Shown here piece after piece: positions 26,207 to 34,406 of a stretch of DNA of 64,000 nt. The first letter of the stretch is position 1, and each line of letters starts with the position of its first letter. The stretch comes from Blastomonas sp. SL216. GTDB taxonomy: Bacteria; Pseudomonadota; Alphaproteobacteria; Sphingomonadales; Sphingomonadaceae. The notes beneath the pieces were generated by a model. The model was given only the letters and a program-made list of their open reading frames with translations, did not search any database and had not been told where the DNA came from. The stretch lies in assembly GCA_026625625.1 (NCBI GenBank), contig CP113055.1, positions 1,490,501 to 1,554,500 on the forward strand, read 5' to 3'. A program made the position numbers and the translations under genes.

Positions 26207-26611
26207 ATGATCATCGGCCTGGGCTCTGACCTGTGCAATATCGAGCGGATCCGGAATTCGCTCGAGCGCTTCGGCACCCGGTTCGAAAAGCGCGTGTTTA
26301 CCGAGGTCGAGCAGGCCAAGGCCAATCGCCGCCCGTTCACCAAGGCCGGTACGCTCGCCAAGCGCTTTGCCGCCAAGGAAGCTTTTTCGAAGGCGGTGGG
26401 AACCGGGTTCAAGGCCGGAGTGTTCATGAAGGATATCGGCGTGGTCAATGCCCCTTCCGGCGCGCCGACACTTCACCTGACCGGGGGCGCGAAGGCACGG
26501 CTGGACAGCATGATTCCTGCAGGCCACAGTGCCGTCATTCATCTCACGCTCACCGACGATCATCCATGGGCTCAGGCCTTCGTCATTATCGAGGCGCGGC
26601 CCGTTGACTGA
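26207..26611 (+). CDS. acpS: holo-[acyl-carrier-protein] synthase
   Basis: A 134-residue enzyme that transfers 4'-phosphopantetheine from CoA to acyl carrier protein. It has the magnesium-binding Asp8 (IIGLGSDLC) and Glu58 within [12 protein letters not shown], plus the HLTLTDD strand near the C-terminus. The ribosome-binding site GGAGGAG lies in the right arm of a repeat hairpin, seven bases before the ATG, which may affect translation. lepB follows at once, as in other alphaproteobacteria. Confidence 0.95.
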   Translation: MIIGLGSDLCNIERIRNSLERFGTRFEKRVFTEVEQAKANRRPFTKAGTLAKRFAAKEAFSKAVGTGFKAGVFMKDIGVVNAPSGAPTLHLTGGAKARLDSMIPAGHSAVIHLTLTDDHPWAQAFVIIEARPVD

Positions 26612-26648
26612 CAGCCCCCCGCCCCGTCCGGCCCCGAAAGACCCCGAA

Positions 26649-27518
26649 ATGGCACCAGAATCTTCCGATATCGCGATGGAAGCACAGGACGCGCGCGCGC
26701 CCGAGGCGGAAAAGCCGGTCAACTGGTTCGAAGAGATTCGCGGGCTGTTCCTGCTGCTGCTCGCGGTGCTGGCCTTTCATTCGCTGGTCGCCAAGCCCTT
26801 CTACATCCCGACCATGTCGATGATGCCCAATCTGCTGGTCGGCGACCGGCTGGTGGTCACCAAATATCCCTATGGCTGGTCGTGGGTGTCGGTGTCGTTC
26901 CACCTGTTGCCGCCGATGAAGGGGCGGATCATGGGATCGACCCCCGAATATGGCGATATCGTCATCGCCACCCCGCCGGGCGGCAGCAGCGATTATATCA
27001 AGCGCGTCATCGGCCGCCCCGGCGACACGATCGAAGTCCGCCAGGGCCGCGTCATCCTGAACGGCAAGGAAGTCTCTCGCGCGGTGCAGCCCAATCTTCT
27101 GCTGCCGGTGGACACCAATTCGCCCTGCAACGCCAGCGACTTCCCGATGCTGAAGATGCGCGGTGCGGACGGCAAATTCTATTGCGAGCTGCCGATCATC
27201 CGCGAAACGCTGCCCAATGGCGTGTCGTACAACACCATCGACCTTGGCCCCGATTACCCGCTGGACAATTACGGGCCGTACAAGGTCCCCGCCGGCCATG
27301 TCTTCCTGATGGGCGACAATCGCGACCGCAGCGCCGACAGTCGCGCCAGCCTGGAAGAGCTGGGCCTGGGCGGCGCAGTGCCGCTGGAGAATATCGGCGG
27401 CCGCGCAGAAATCGTCACCTTCTCGCTCGACGGCAACACCAGCTGGAACCCGCTGAGCTGGTGGGACTCGCTGCGCGGCGACCGCGCGGGCACAAGCCTG
27501 CGCCCCGACAAGGGGTGA
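26649..27518 (+). CDS. lepB: signal peptidase I
   Basis: A 289-residue inner-membrane protease that removes signal peptides. One transmembrane helix (about 32-48) precedes the catalytic Ser57 in PTMSMMPN and Lys118 in YIKRVIGRPGD; the box E motif MGDNRDRSADSR lies near 260. The ATG at 26649 is the first good start; a TTG at 26604, overlapping acpS, would add 15 residues and cannot be excluded. In many relatives rnc and era follow lepB; here they do not, and a repeat element and an opposite-strand gene follow instead. Confidence 0.95.
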   Translation: MAPESSDIAMEAQDARAPEAEKPVNWFEEIRGLFLLLLAVLAFHSLVAKPFYIPTMSMMPNLLVGDRLVVTKYPYGWSWVSVSFHLLPPMKGRIMGSTPEYGDIVIATPPGGSSDYIKRVIGRPGDTIEVRQGRVILNGKEVSRAVQPNLLLPVDTNSPCNASDFPMLKMRGADGKFYCELPIIRETLPNGVSYNTIDLGPDYPLDNYGPYKVPAGHVFLMGDNRDRSADSRASLEELGLGGAVPLENIGGRAEIVTFSLDGNTSWNPLSWWDSLRGDRAGTSLRPDKG

Positions 27519-27530
27519 GCCTGCACCTCG

Positions 27531-27653
27531 CCTCTCCCCTCCCTTCAGGGAGGGGAAGGTCCGGCTAGCCGGACCGGGGTGGGAAGGGAGCACGACCCTC
27601 CGCGCAGACCCACCCCGCCCTGCGGGCACCCCTCCCCACGGGGAGGGGAGAGG
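27531..27653 (+). repeat. composite intergenic repeat, copy A
   Basis: Three hairpins in order: CCCCTCCC-ttca-GGGAGGGG, GGTCCGGC-TAGCCGGACC, then CACCCCGCCCTGCGGGC with CCCCTCCCC-acg-GGGGAGGGG. The same order recurs at 52831-52952 (same orientation) and 39794-39912 (opposite orientation). It separates the convergent lepB and NTP transferase genes and could act as a terminator. Confidence 0.75.
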
Positions 27654-27674
27654 TTGATGGGAATGGCGATAGCG

Positions 27675-28472
27675 TCAATTGGGCTTGCGCTTGGCCAGCA
27701 GCATCTCGGCAATCTTGTAGGTGCGCTCGTTGTCGACATCGACCGCATAGGCGCCCTCCGACAGCAGCAGCGCGCGCACCTTCACCTTGAAGCGCCGCGA
27801 GATCGCGGCCATCGCGCCATCGACGCTCCACCAGCCCAGCCGGAAGCGCACGAGGTTGAGCAGCCCGAAGGCCTGCGCGATCCGCCCCTTGGTCTTGATG
27901 AACTGCCCGCCGGCGCGGAACGCCTCGGCCGCGCGGAAAGATGCCGCATCGCGCAACCAATAGGCGTTGCAGTTCGAGATCGCCATGTCGCTGAATTCGT
28001 AGAAGCGCCGCTGCGCCTCGGGATGTTCGGCGAGGATCGAGGATTTCTCGGCAATCGCAATCACCGCGCCCGCGCCTTCGCGCATGCCGAAATCGTGGAT
28101 CGAACGGATTTCCTCCGCCGTCACCAGCACATTGTCGCCGGTGGTAATCATCATCGGGAACGGGCTGCCCCCCTCCTCGATCACCGCCTCGATGCTCTCG
28201 ACAATGCCTTCGCGCGACACGCTCATGCGCAGCCGCCCGCTTTGCGTCAGCTTCTGCACCGCCGGCAGATCGGCGATCACCGCCGGATCGTGGATCGACA
28301 CCCAGATCGGACTGTCCGGCCAGGCATGCTCCACGCCTTCCAGCACCCATTGCAGCAGCGCCTTGCCCTGGATCGGCACATTGCACTTGTGCGTGACCCC
28401 TGCAGCCTCTGCCAAGGGATCGAGCTTGCCGTCGCGCTTGCCGGCGAGGATGACGATATGCGGCGATGTCAT
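27675..28472 (-). CDS. MobA-like NTP transferase family protein
   Basis: A 265-residue nucleotidyltransferase-fold protein. The start VILAGKRDGKLDPLAEAAGVTHKCNVPIQGKALLQWV has the LAGG-like loop and the Lys of MobA/IspD-type enzymes, and FPMMITTGDNVLVTAEEI supplies the metal-binding TGDN Asp. C-terminal residues include VDVDNERTYKIAEMLL, the D-X-D sugar- or base-site pattern seen in MobA-like GTP:molybdopterin or adenosylcobinamide-phosphate transferases. The substrate is not known. It diverges from hom. Confidence 0.75.
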   Translation of the reverse strand: MTSPHIVILAGKRDGKLDPLAEAAGVTHKCNVPIQGKALLQWVLEGVEHAWPDSPIWVSIHDPAVIADLPAVQKLTQSGRLRMSVSREGIVESIEAVIEEGGSPFPMMITTGDNVLVTAEEIRSIHDFGMREGAGAVIAIAEKSSILAEHPEAQRRFYEFSDMAISNCNAYWLRDAASFRAAEAFRAGGQFIKTKGRIAQAFGLLNLVRFRLGWWSVDGAMAAISRRFKVKVRALLLSEGAYAVDVDNERTYKIAEMLLAKRKPN

Positions 28473-28604
28473 GCGGGACCCTTCTTGAAACTGCGCGGCC
28501 TATAGGGCCGCAAGGCGCGGCCCACAAGGCCGCTACGCCCCCTTCCCTTTGCCGCTCCAGCCGCTAAGGACGCAATCGGATGAACTTTCGCTGAAGGACC
28601 GTTT

Positions 28605-29909
28605 ATGGCTGAAACGCTGAACATTGCGCTGGTCGGGCTGGGCACCGTGGGCGCAGGCGTGATCCGGCTGGTCGAGGAAAATGCGGCGCTGATCGCGCGG
28701 CGCGCGGGCAAGCCGATCCGCATTGCCGGAATCACCGCACGCGATCGGTCCAAGGATCGCGGCGTCGACCTGTCGCCCTATGAATGGGTTGATGACATGG
28801 GCGAATTCGCCACGCGCGCGGATATCGATGTCGTGGTCGAGCTGATCGGCGGCGCGGATGGCCCGGCGTTGACGCTGGCGAAGGAAAGCATCGCAGGCGG
28901 CAAGGCGTTCGTCACCGCCAACAAGGCGATGGTCGCGCATCACGGGCTGGACCTCGCCCAGCGCGCCGAAAACGCGGGCCTTGCGTTCAAATATGAAGCG
29001 GCGGTCGCAGGCGGCATCCCGGTGATCAAGGGCCTGCGCGAAGGCGCGGCGGCCAACCGGCTGAGCCGCGTCTATGGCATTCTCAACGGCACCTGCAACT
29101 TCATCCTGTCGGCGATGGAAAAGACCGGCCAGGATTTCGCCGAGGTGCTCGCCGAGGCGCAGGCGCGCGGCTTTGCCGAGGCGGACCCGAGCTTCGACAT
29201 CGATGGCGTCGATGCCGCGCACAAGCTCTCGATTCTCGCCGCACTGGCCTTTGGCACGCAGCTCGATTTCGAAGGCATCGAGCGCAGCGGCATCCGCAAG
29301 ATCCTGTCCGCCGATATCGCCCAGGCCGCTGCGCTCGGTTATCGCATCCGCCTGATCGGCATGGCAGAACTGGACGGGCACAATGGCGATGCGCAGCTGT
29401 TTCAGCGCGTCCATCCCTATCTGGTGCCGATGCACCATCCGCTGGCGCATGTCGACGGATCGACCAATGCGGTGGTGGCCGAGGGCAATTTCTCCGGTCG
29501 CCTGCTGTTCCAGGGTGCAGGCGCGGGCGATGGCCCGACCGCCAGCGCCGTGGTCGCCGACCTGATCGATATCGCGCGCGGCGAAATCGGACCCGCCTTC
29601 TCGATGCCGGTGCGCGAGCTCGACAAGGTGGCGCGCGCGCAAACCGGCCATCGCACCGGCAAATGCTATCTGCGCTTCGAGGTTGCCGACCGCCCCGGCG
29701 TGCTCGCCGAGATCACCGCTGCAATGCGCGATGCGGGCGTCTCGATCGAAAGCCTGATCCAGAAAGGCCGCAGCCCCGATGGCAGCGTACTCGTCGCCAT
29801 GGTAACGCATGAAGGCCCGGAAAGCGCGGTCGCTGCAACCTTGTCCGCGCTCAAGGGTTCCCCCAGCTTGCACGCAGACCCGCTGGTCGTGCATATTCTT
29901 GGAGACTGA
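28605..29909 (+). CDS. hom: homoserine dehydrogenase
   Basis: A 434-residue enzyme reducing aspartate semialdehyde to homoserine for threonine and methionine. N-terminal Rossmann motif VGLGTVGAGV (10-19), catalytic-domain GILNGTCNFILSAMEK and the ADPSFDIDGVDAAHK signature, then an ACT domain from about 350 (RFEVADRPGVLAEITAAMRD) typical of monofunctional, threonine-inhibited enzymes. The ATG at 28605 follows GGACCGTTT. The DUF808 gene starts three bases after it. Confidence 0.96.
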   Translation: MAETLNIALVGLGTVGAGVIRLVEENAALIARRAGKPIRIAGITARDRSKDRGVDLSPYEWVDDMGEFATRADIDVVVELIGGADGPALTLAKESIAGGKAFVTANKAMVAHHGLDLAQRAENAGLAFKYEAAVAGGIPVIKGLREGAAANRLSRVYGILNGTCNFILSAMEKTGQDFAEVLAEAQARGFAEADPSFDIDGVDAAHKLSILAALAFGTQLDFEGIERSGIRKILSADIAQAAALGYRIRLIGMAELDGHNGDAQLFQRVHPYLVPMHHPLAHVDGSTNAVVAEGNFSGRLLFQGAGAGDGPTASAVVADLIDIARGEIGPAFSMPVRELDKVARAQTGHRTGKCYLRFEVADRPGVLAEITAAMRDAGVSIESLIQKGRSPDGSVLVAMVTHEGPESAVAATLSALKGSPSLHADPLVVHILGD

Positions 29910-29912
29910 CCG

Positions 29913-30851
29913 ATGCCTTCTGGCCTGGCCGCCCTGCTCGATGACGTCGCGGCGCTGACCCGCCTTGCTGCCGTATCGCTCGACGATGTCGGCGCGGCTG
30001 CTGCCAAGGCCGGTACCAAGGCTGCCGGTGTCGTCGTCGACGACGCAGCGGTCACGCCGCAATATGTCACCGATTTCACCCCTGATCGCGAGCTGCCCGT
30101 CATCTGGCGGATCGCAAAGGGGTCGCTGTTCAACAAGTTCGTCATATTGCTGCCCATCGGGCTGATCTTGAGCGCTTTTCTGCCCTGGGCGATCACGCCG
30201 ATCCTGATGGCGGGCGGCGCGTTCCTGTGCTTCGAGGGTGCCGAAAAGGTCATCCACAAGCTCAGCCACAAACAGGACACGACCGAGGTCGTCGAGCAGG
30301 TCAAGGACATGTTCGCGCTCGAAAACGAACGCGTGAAGGGCGCGGTGCGCACCGACCTGATCCTTTCGGCCGAGATCATGGCGATCGCATTGTCCGAAGT
30401 TGCCGAACGTTCGATTGCGATGCAGGCAGGCGTGCTCGCCGTTGTCGGCCTGCTGATCACCGCGGGCGTCTATGGCGCGGTCGCGCTGATCGTGAAGATG
30501 GACGATTTCGGCCTGCATCTGGCGAAAAAGCCCTCTGCCGCCGCGCAGGGCTTTGGTCGGGGCCTGGTCAAGGCGATGCCGATCGTGATGTCGGCGCTCG
30601 GCATCATCGGCACGGCGGCGATGATCTGGGTCGGCGGGCAGATCATCATCCATGGCCTGGCCCAATTCGGCATGGCCGTGCCTGAGCATTTCATCCACGA
30701 CATTGCCGTCGCCGCAGGTCAGGCTGTTCCGGCAGCTGGCGGACTGGTCGAATGGCTGGTCGGCGCGCTGGGCGCGGGCATTGTCGGCATCATCCTGGGT
30801 GGCATCATCGCCGCGATCTACGGCGCCGTGACGCGCGGCAAGGCGCACTGA
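29913..30851 (+). CDS. DUF808 family membrane protein (YedI-like)
   Basis: A 312-residue inner-membrane protein. The start MPSGLAALLDDVAALTRLAA, then DDVGAAAAKAGTKAAGVVVDDAAVTP, is the hallmark of DUF808/YedI. Hydrophobic helices span about 70-110, 160-190 and 215-300 with a Gly-rich end (GIVGIILGGIIAAIYGAV). The function is unknown; no catalytic residues are visible. It follows hom by three bases and is likely co-transcribed with it, although the functional link is unclear. Confidence 0.88.
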   Translation: MPSGLAALLDDVAALTRLAAVSLDDVGAAAAKAGTKAAGVVVDDAAVTPQYVTDFTPDRELPVIWRIAKGSLFNKFVILLPIGLILSAFLPWAITPILMAGGAFLCFEGAEKVIHKLSHKQDTTEVVEQVKDMFALENERVKGAVRTDLILSAEIMAIALSEVAERSIAMQAGVLAVVGLLITAGVYGAVALIVKMDDFGLHLAKKPSAAAQGFGRGLVKAMPIVMSALGIIGTAAMIWVGGQIIIHGLAQFGMAVPEHFIHDIAVAAGQAVPAAGGLVEWLVGALGAGIVGIILGGIIAAIYGAVTRGKAH

Positions 30852-30855
30852 GCCT

Positions 30856-30888
30856 GGCTCGCGGCCCGGATCGCCGGGCCGCGAAGCC
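30856..30888. terminator. perfect 10-bp hairpin between convergent genes
   Basis: CGCGGCCCGG (30860-30869), loop ATCG, CCGGGCCGCG (30874-30883), extended by GGCT/AGCC with a one-base bulge. It lies between the convergent DUF808 and GNAT genes. There is no strong U-run; a bidirectional terminator is likely but unproven. Confidence 0.55.
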
Positions 30889-30893
30889 ATGGG

Positions 30894-31424
30894 CTAGTCC
30901 ATGGCACAAGGCCGGGCATAGACATTGACCGGCTTGCCGCCGCTCTCGCCCATGCCGATCGGTATGAAGCCCAGCTTGGCAGCGACATGCTCCGATGCAG
31001 CATGGCCCGGATCGATGATGCAGCGCACCGCCGGCGCGCGCAATCGGGTGTCGCTCCAGCGCAGCGCGGCCTGCATCGCCTCGGTGACCAGCCCCTTGCC
31101 CCAATGATCCGGCGCGATCGCCCAGCCGGCTTCGGGCATGCCTTCCAGATGGGGGATTCCCCGCTCGAAATTGGCCAGGCCGCCTACGCCGACCAGCGTG
31201 TCGGTCTGCCGGTCGGCGAACAGCCAATAACCGAAGCCGCAGAGCGCCCAAAGGCCGTGCATGCCGATGAAGCGGGTCCAGCTCTCGTTGCGGTTGCGCG
31301 GCTGGCCGCCGATAAAGGTAGTGACGCGCTCGTCCGCCCACATGGTCGCATAGGCCTCGAAATCGGTCAGCACCGGCGCGCGCAGACGCAGCCGCGCGGT
31401 CTCGATCACCGGGATATCGATCAC
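30894..31424 (-). CDS. GNAT acetyltransferase, RimJ/RimL type
   Basis: A 176-residue N-acetyltransferase. It starts IETARLRLRAPVLTDFEAYATMWADERV, the typical opening of the RimJ/RimL/SpeG-like group, and has GVGGLANFERGIPHLEGMPEAGWAI then the acetyl-CoA segment HWGKGLVTEAMQAAL and HAASEHVAAKLGF. The acceptor is unknown (ribosomal protein N-termini and antibiotics are family options). The start is GTG at 31424, overlapping the stop of the upstream secreted-protein gene, so the two are coupled. Confidence 0.85.
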   Translation of the reverse strand: MIDIPVIETARLRLRAPVLTDFEAYATMWADERVTTFIGGQPRNRNESWTRFIGMHGLWALCGFGYWLFADRQTDTLVGVGGLANFERGIPHLEGMPEAGWAIAPDHWGKGLVTEAMQAALRWSDTRLRAPAVRCIIDPGHAASEHVAAKLGFIPIGMGESGGKPVNVYARPCAMD

Positions 31425-31939
31425 TCCCCTCCCCCTTCGTCCTTCTCGCGCGCCCTTTCTGCCGCCTCGGCCTCGCGCGCCTTTTTCAGATATTCCTCAT
31501 CGACCTCGGGCAGCTTGGAAAAGTCGATCATATAGGCCTTGGGCGGCGGACAGGGCGGGACGATACAGCCCAGCCCCATGGTCGGCTTGCCCTTGAAGAT
31601 GCCATCGCCCGCCACATCCGGCGCAGGCGGCGGGCCGCCGGTGGCCAGCCTGCCCTCGGTATCGGCGGGCACGCGGAACTTGGCCCCAGCATCGGCCTCG
31701 CCACACACCACGATATCCTTGCCCGCGGCACTCGGCTGGCAGCGCTTGGCGCGCTCTTCCTTGCCGGTCCATTCGTCAGCCTTGCGAATCAGTTGCTTCA
31801 CCTTGGCCTCGACCGGGTCAGGCTCACGCTTCTCCGGCTCTGGCAGGCGGGTATCGTCCTGCGCCTCCTGCGCATGGCTCGCCGGAGCCAAAACCCCCGA
31901 AATGGCGAGCGCGGCGGCCACCAACAGCATTCTCGACAA
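31421..31939 (-). CDS. secreted Pro/Glu-rich hypothetical protein
   Basis: A 172-residue protein of unknown function with a signal peptide (cleavage near AQEA, residues 21-24). It has Glu/Pro/Lys-rich charged ends, four Cys (RCQPSAAGKDIVVCGEA, then GCIVPPCPPPK) suggesting one or two periplasmic disulfides, and a C-terminal charged helix. The VVCG motif with a preceding Cys is common in small secreted sphingomonad proteins of unknown role. It overlaps the GNAT start by four bases. Confidence 0.65.
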   Translation of the reverse strand: MSRMLLVAAALAISGVLAPASHAQEAQDDTRLPEPEKREPDPVEAKVKQLIRKADEWTGKEERAKRCQPSAAGKDIVVCGEADAGAKFRVPADTEGRLATGGPPPAPDVAGDGIFKGKPTMGLGCIVPPCPPPKAYMIDFSKLPEVDEEYLKKAREAEAAERAREKDEGGGE

Positions 31940-32028
31940 TGCAATAATGCTCCCTTATGGACCGGGCGCAACGCACCAGGCCTGAAAGCGCAACTGGTGC
32001 CCCACAAAAGAAGGATGACCCGCCTGCC

Positions 32029-33030
32029 ATGTCCAGCGCAAGCCTGAAAGCGACGCCCGCCTCACAAACCCCGCAGCTCGACCGCGTGCTCGTGCTCGAA
32101 ATGGTCCGCGTGACCGAAGCGGCGGCCATTGCGGCATCGAACCTGATCGGCCGCGGCGATGAAAAGGCGGCGGACGCAGCGGCGGTCGAGGCGATGCGCG
32201 CGGCGCTCAACGGTCTCGACATCGACGGTACCGTGGTGATCGGCGAAGGCGAGCGCGACGAGGCCCCGATGCTGTATATCGGCGAAAAGGTGGGCCTGGG
32301 CAATGAAGGCGCACCGCGCATCGACATCGCGCTCGATCCGCTGGAAGGCACCACCATCACAGCCAAGGCCGGCCCCAATGCGCTGGCCGTGCTGGCCATT
32401 GCCGAAAACGGCTGCCTGCTGAACGCGCCCGATGTGTACATGGACAAGATCGCGGTCGGCCCGGGCTATCCCGAAGGCGTGATCGACCTCAACAAGACCC
32501 CGACCGAAAACGTCCAGGCGGTTGCCGCCGCCAAGGGCGTGCAGCCGGGCGAGATCATCGTGTGCGTGCTTGATCGCCCGCGCCATAGCGACCTGATCGC
32601 CGAACTGCGCGGCCTGGGCTGCGGCATCATGCTGATCCCCGATGGCGACGTGGCGGGCGTGATCGCCACCACCAACCCGGATACGACGATCGACCTGTAC
32701 ATGGGTTCGGGCGGTGCGCCCGAGGGCGTGCTGGCCGCAGCCGCGCTGCGCTGCGTCGGTGGCCAGTTCAAGGGCCGCCTGCTGTTCCGCAACGATGACG
32801 AGCGCGCCCGCGCCCGCAAATGGGGCATCGAAGACCTGAACGCAGTCTATGACCTGACCGACCTTGCCAAGGGCGACTGCATCTTTGCGGCGACGGGTGT
32901 GACCGATGGTTCGCTGCTGCAGGGCGTCAAGCGCCGCCGCGACGGCATCATGACCACCGAAACCGTCGTGATGCGCTCGGCCAGCGGCACCGTGCGCTGG
33001 GTCAAGGGCGAACACCGCATCGCGCGCTAA
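32029..33030 (+). CDS. glpX: class II fructose-1,6-bisphosphatase
   Basis: A 333-residue GlpX-family phosphatase converting fructose 1,6-bisphosphate to fructose 6-phosphate in gluconeogenesis. Motifs: VIGEGERDEAPML (metal and phosphate site), IDIALDPLEGTTITA (the DPLEGT signature), YMGSGGAPEGVLAAAAL and the C-terminal VMRSASGTVRWV. The start at 32029 (MSSASLKATP) is chosen over an upstream in-frame ATG at 31957 because family members begin near here; the choice affects only 24 residues. Confidence 0.95.
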   Translation: MSSASLKATPASQTPQLDRVLVLEMVRVTEAAAIAASNLIGRGDEKAADAAAVEAMRAALNGLDIDGTVVIGEGERDEAPMLYIGEKVGLGNEGAPRIDIALDPLEGTTITAKAGPNALAVLAIAENGCLLNAPDVYMDKIAVGPGYPEGVIDLNKTPTENVQAVAAAKGVQPGEIIVCVLDRPRHSDLIAELRGLGCGIMLIPDGDVAGVIATTNPDTTIDLYMGSGGAPEGVLAAAALRCVGGQFKGRLLFRNDDERARARKWGIEDLNAVYDLTDLAKGDCIFAATGVTDGSLLQGVKRRRDGIMTTETVVMRSASGTVRWVKGEHRIAR

Positions 33031-33061
33031 GCCGCGCAAGGGCGGCCGTCGCGGGGCTCTC

Positions 33062-33262
33062 TCACCCCCGCGCCAGCCGCCCCGCGAGCCGCGCGACCAA
33101 TGCGGCACGAACTGTCTCGGCCTCCCCCGGCACCAGGCAATCGGCCTGCTCATAGCCGCAGCGACGCAGCAGTGCCTGGACCAGCGCTCCCCTATCCTGC
33201 GTAGAATCCCGCGCCAGCTCTTCGGCCAGCGCATCGACAATCCACAAGGCCGCGTGTGTCAT
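33062..33262 (-). CDS. short hypothetical protein, doubtful
   Basis: A 66-residue frame (MTHAALWIVDALAEEL...) in the 364-base gap between glpX and the LytTR gene. In-frame starts further upstream (33322, 33382) would lengthen it to 86 or 106 residues. It is helical and rich in Ala/Arg/Leu, with no recognisable domain, and its codon pattern is compatible with coding. It could be spurious. Nothing else is visible in this gap. Confidence 0.35.
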   Translation of the reverse strand: MTHAALWIVDALAEELARDSTQDRGALVQALLRRCGYEQADCLVPGEAETVRAALVARLAGRLARG

Positions 33263-33394
33263 CCCGTCATCCTGCGATCCGCGCAGCGGCTTCGTTTGGG
33301 GGCGTTCCAGTAACTCAAGCATGCACCGGCCATGGAACCGCAGCCCCCCGGCCCCAAGCCGAGTGACGCGAATGGCTCGCATTTGTGACGAACG

Positions 33395-34291
33395 TCAGGT
33401 CGCGCGTGCGCCGCTGGCGGGCCGTGATACGGTATCATCCATATCGGATGGATGCCCGTTTGGCCGCTGAATCTGCGCGGTCAGAGCGCGTGCAAAACTC
33501 CGCCCGATCGGCGCTTCCGCCCCGCTGGCGAGCAGCGCCAGCATCGCGCCGCTGGGCTTGCGGCGATAGCCCCGGATCGCCGAGCGGCGGCACAGCGCCG
33601 AACGGTGGATGCGGATGAACTCTTCATGCGGCAGCTGCGATTCGATTGCCGCCAAAGTGGAGCGGATCAGGCCGTGCCCGCCATCCAGCGCGTGGATGCG
33701 GACATAATTGCCCTCAGCCTCGATCCATTCGACCAGCGCATGCGGGATGCGGATCGTCTGCCGCCCGGTCTTCACCCAGAACCCGCCATCGGCATCCGGA
33801 GTGCGCGTGCCCATGGCTTCGGATTGATCTGCCGCCTGCTGCTCGGCCTCGGCCAGGGCGGCTCCATATTGCAGCGCCAGCCAGGCAGCGAGGCCGGTGC
33901 CGAAATAGCCGCTCCACAGCAATATCCAGCGCAGGTTGCGCGCAGTCATGTCCTGCACCTCGCCGCTGACCAGCATGTCCCAGCCATTGGCCAGCGCAAA
34001 CAGCATCGCCAGCCCGGGCAGCCCCGTCAGCGCAAGGCGGCGCAAGGTCGCCCATCCGGGCCGCCTGCCCGACGTTCCGGAAATAGCGGTCCAGAATACC
34101 AGCGCGCCAGCCGCAATCAGCAGCGTGCGCTTGGGATGGAACAGCTCAAAAACGGTGTCGGGATTCAGCGACGCGCGGAAGGCGGAGATCACGAAGGTCG
34201 ACAGGCAAAAGAGCAGCGCCGCCGCCAGCGGTGAACGCTGCAGCCTGCCGGCAAGGCCGGGTATCGGACGATCAGCGGGCAGCAACTTCAT
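33395..34291 (-). CDS. membrane-bound LytTR-domain transcription regulator
   Basis: A 298-residue protein. Four hydrophobic helices (about 20-40, 50-68, 82-105, 118-142) are followed by a charged linker and a LytTR DNA-binding domain (about 168-270): WVKTGRQTIRIPHALVEWIEAEGNYVRIH, LIRSTLAAIESQLP and EEFIRIHRSALCRRSAIRGYRR. LytTR domains bind DNA through beta strands. No receiver or kinase domain is present, so this is a one-component membrane-tethered regulator; its targets and signal are unknown. It is transcribed away from nadC, sharing a 115-base gap with it. Confidence 0.85.
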   Translation of the reverse strand: MKLLPADRPIPGLAGRLQRSPLAAALLFCLSTFVISAFRASLNPDTVFELFHPKRTLLIAAGALVFWTAISGTSGRRPGWATLRRLALTGLPGLAMLFALANGWDMLVSGEVQDMTARNLRWILLWSGYFGTGLAAWLALQYGAALAEAEQQAADQSEAMGTRTPDADGGFWVKTGRQTIRIPHALVEWIEAEGNYVRIHALDGGHGLIRSTLAAIESQLPHEEFIRIHRSALCRRSAIRGYRRKPSGAMLALLASGAEAPIGRSFARALTAQIQRPNGHPSDMDDTVSRPASGARAT

Positions 34292-34406
34292 TCTGGCGGC
34301 GATCCAAGGCTTGTCCTATTGCGCGGGTTCGGGGCGGGTGCGCTGGGGGCGATCCCAGGGCCGCGTCCGTCCGAAGCGCGCGTTAGCAACCAGGGGACTT
34401 GGCCAA

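Noticed and set aside
28533-30890. A 785-codon minus-strand open frame opposite hom and DUF808
   Set aside because: Both plus-strand genes have clear family signatures; the antisense frame lacks any.
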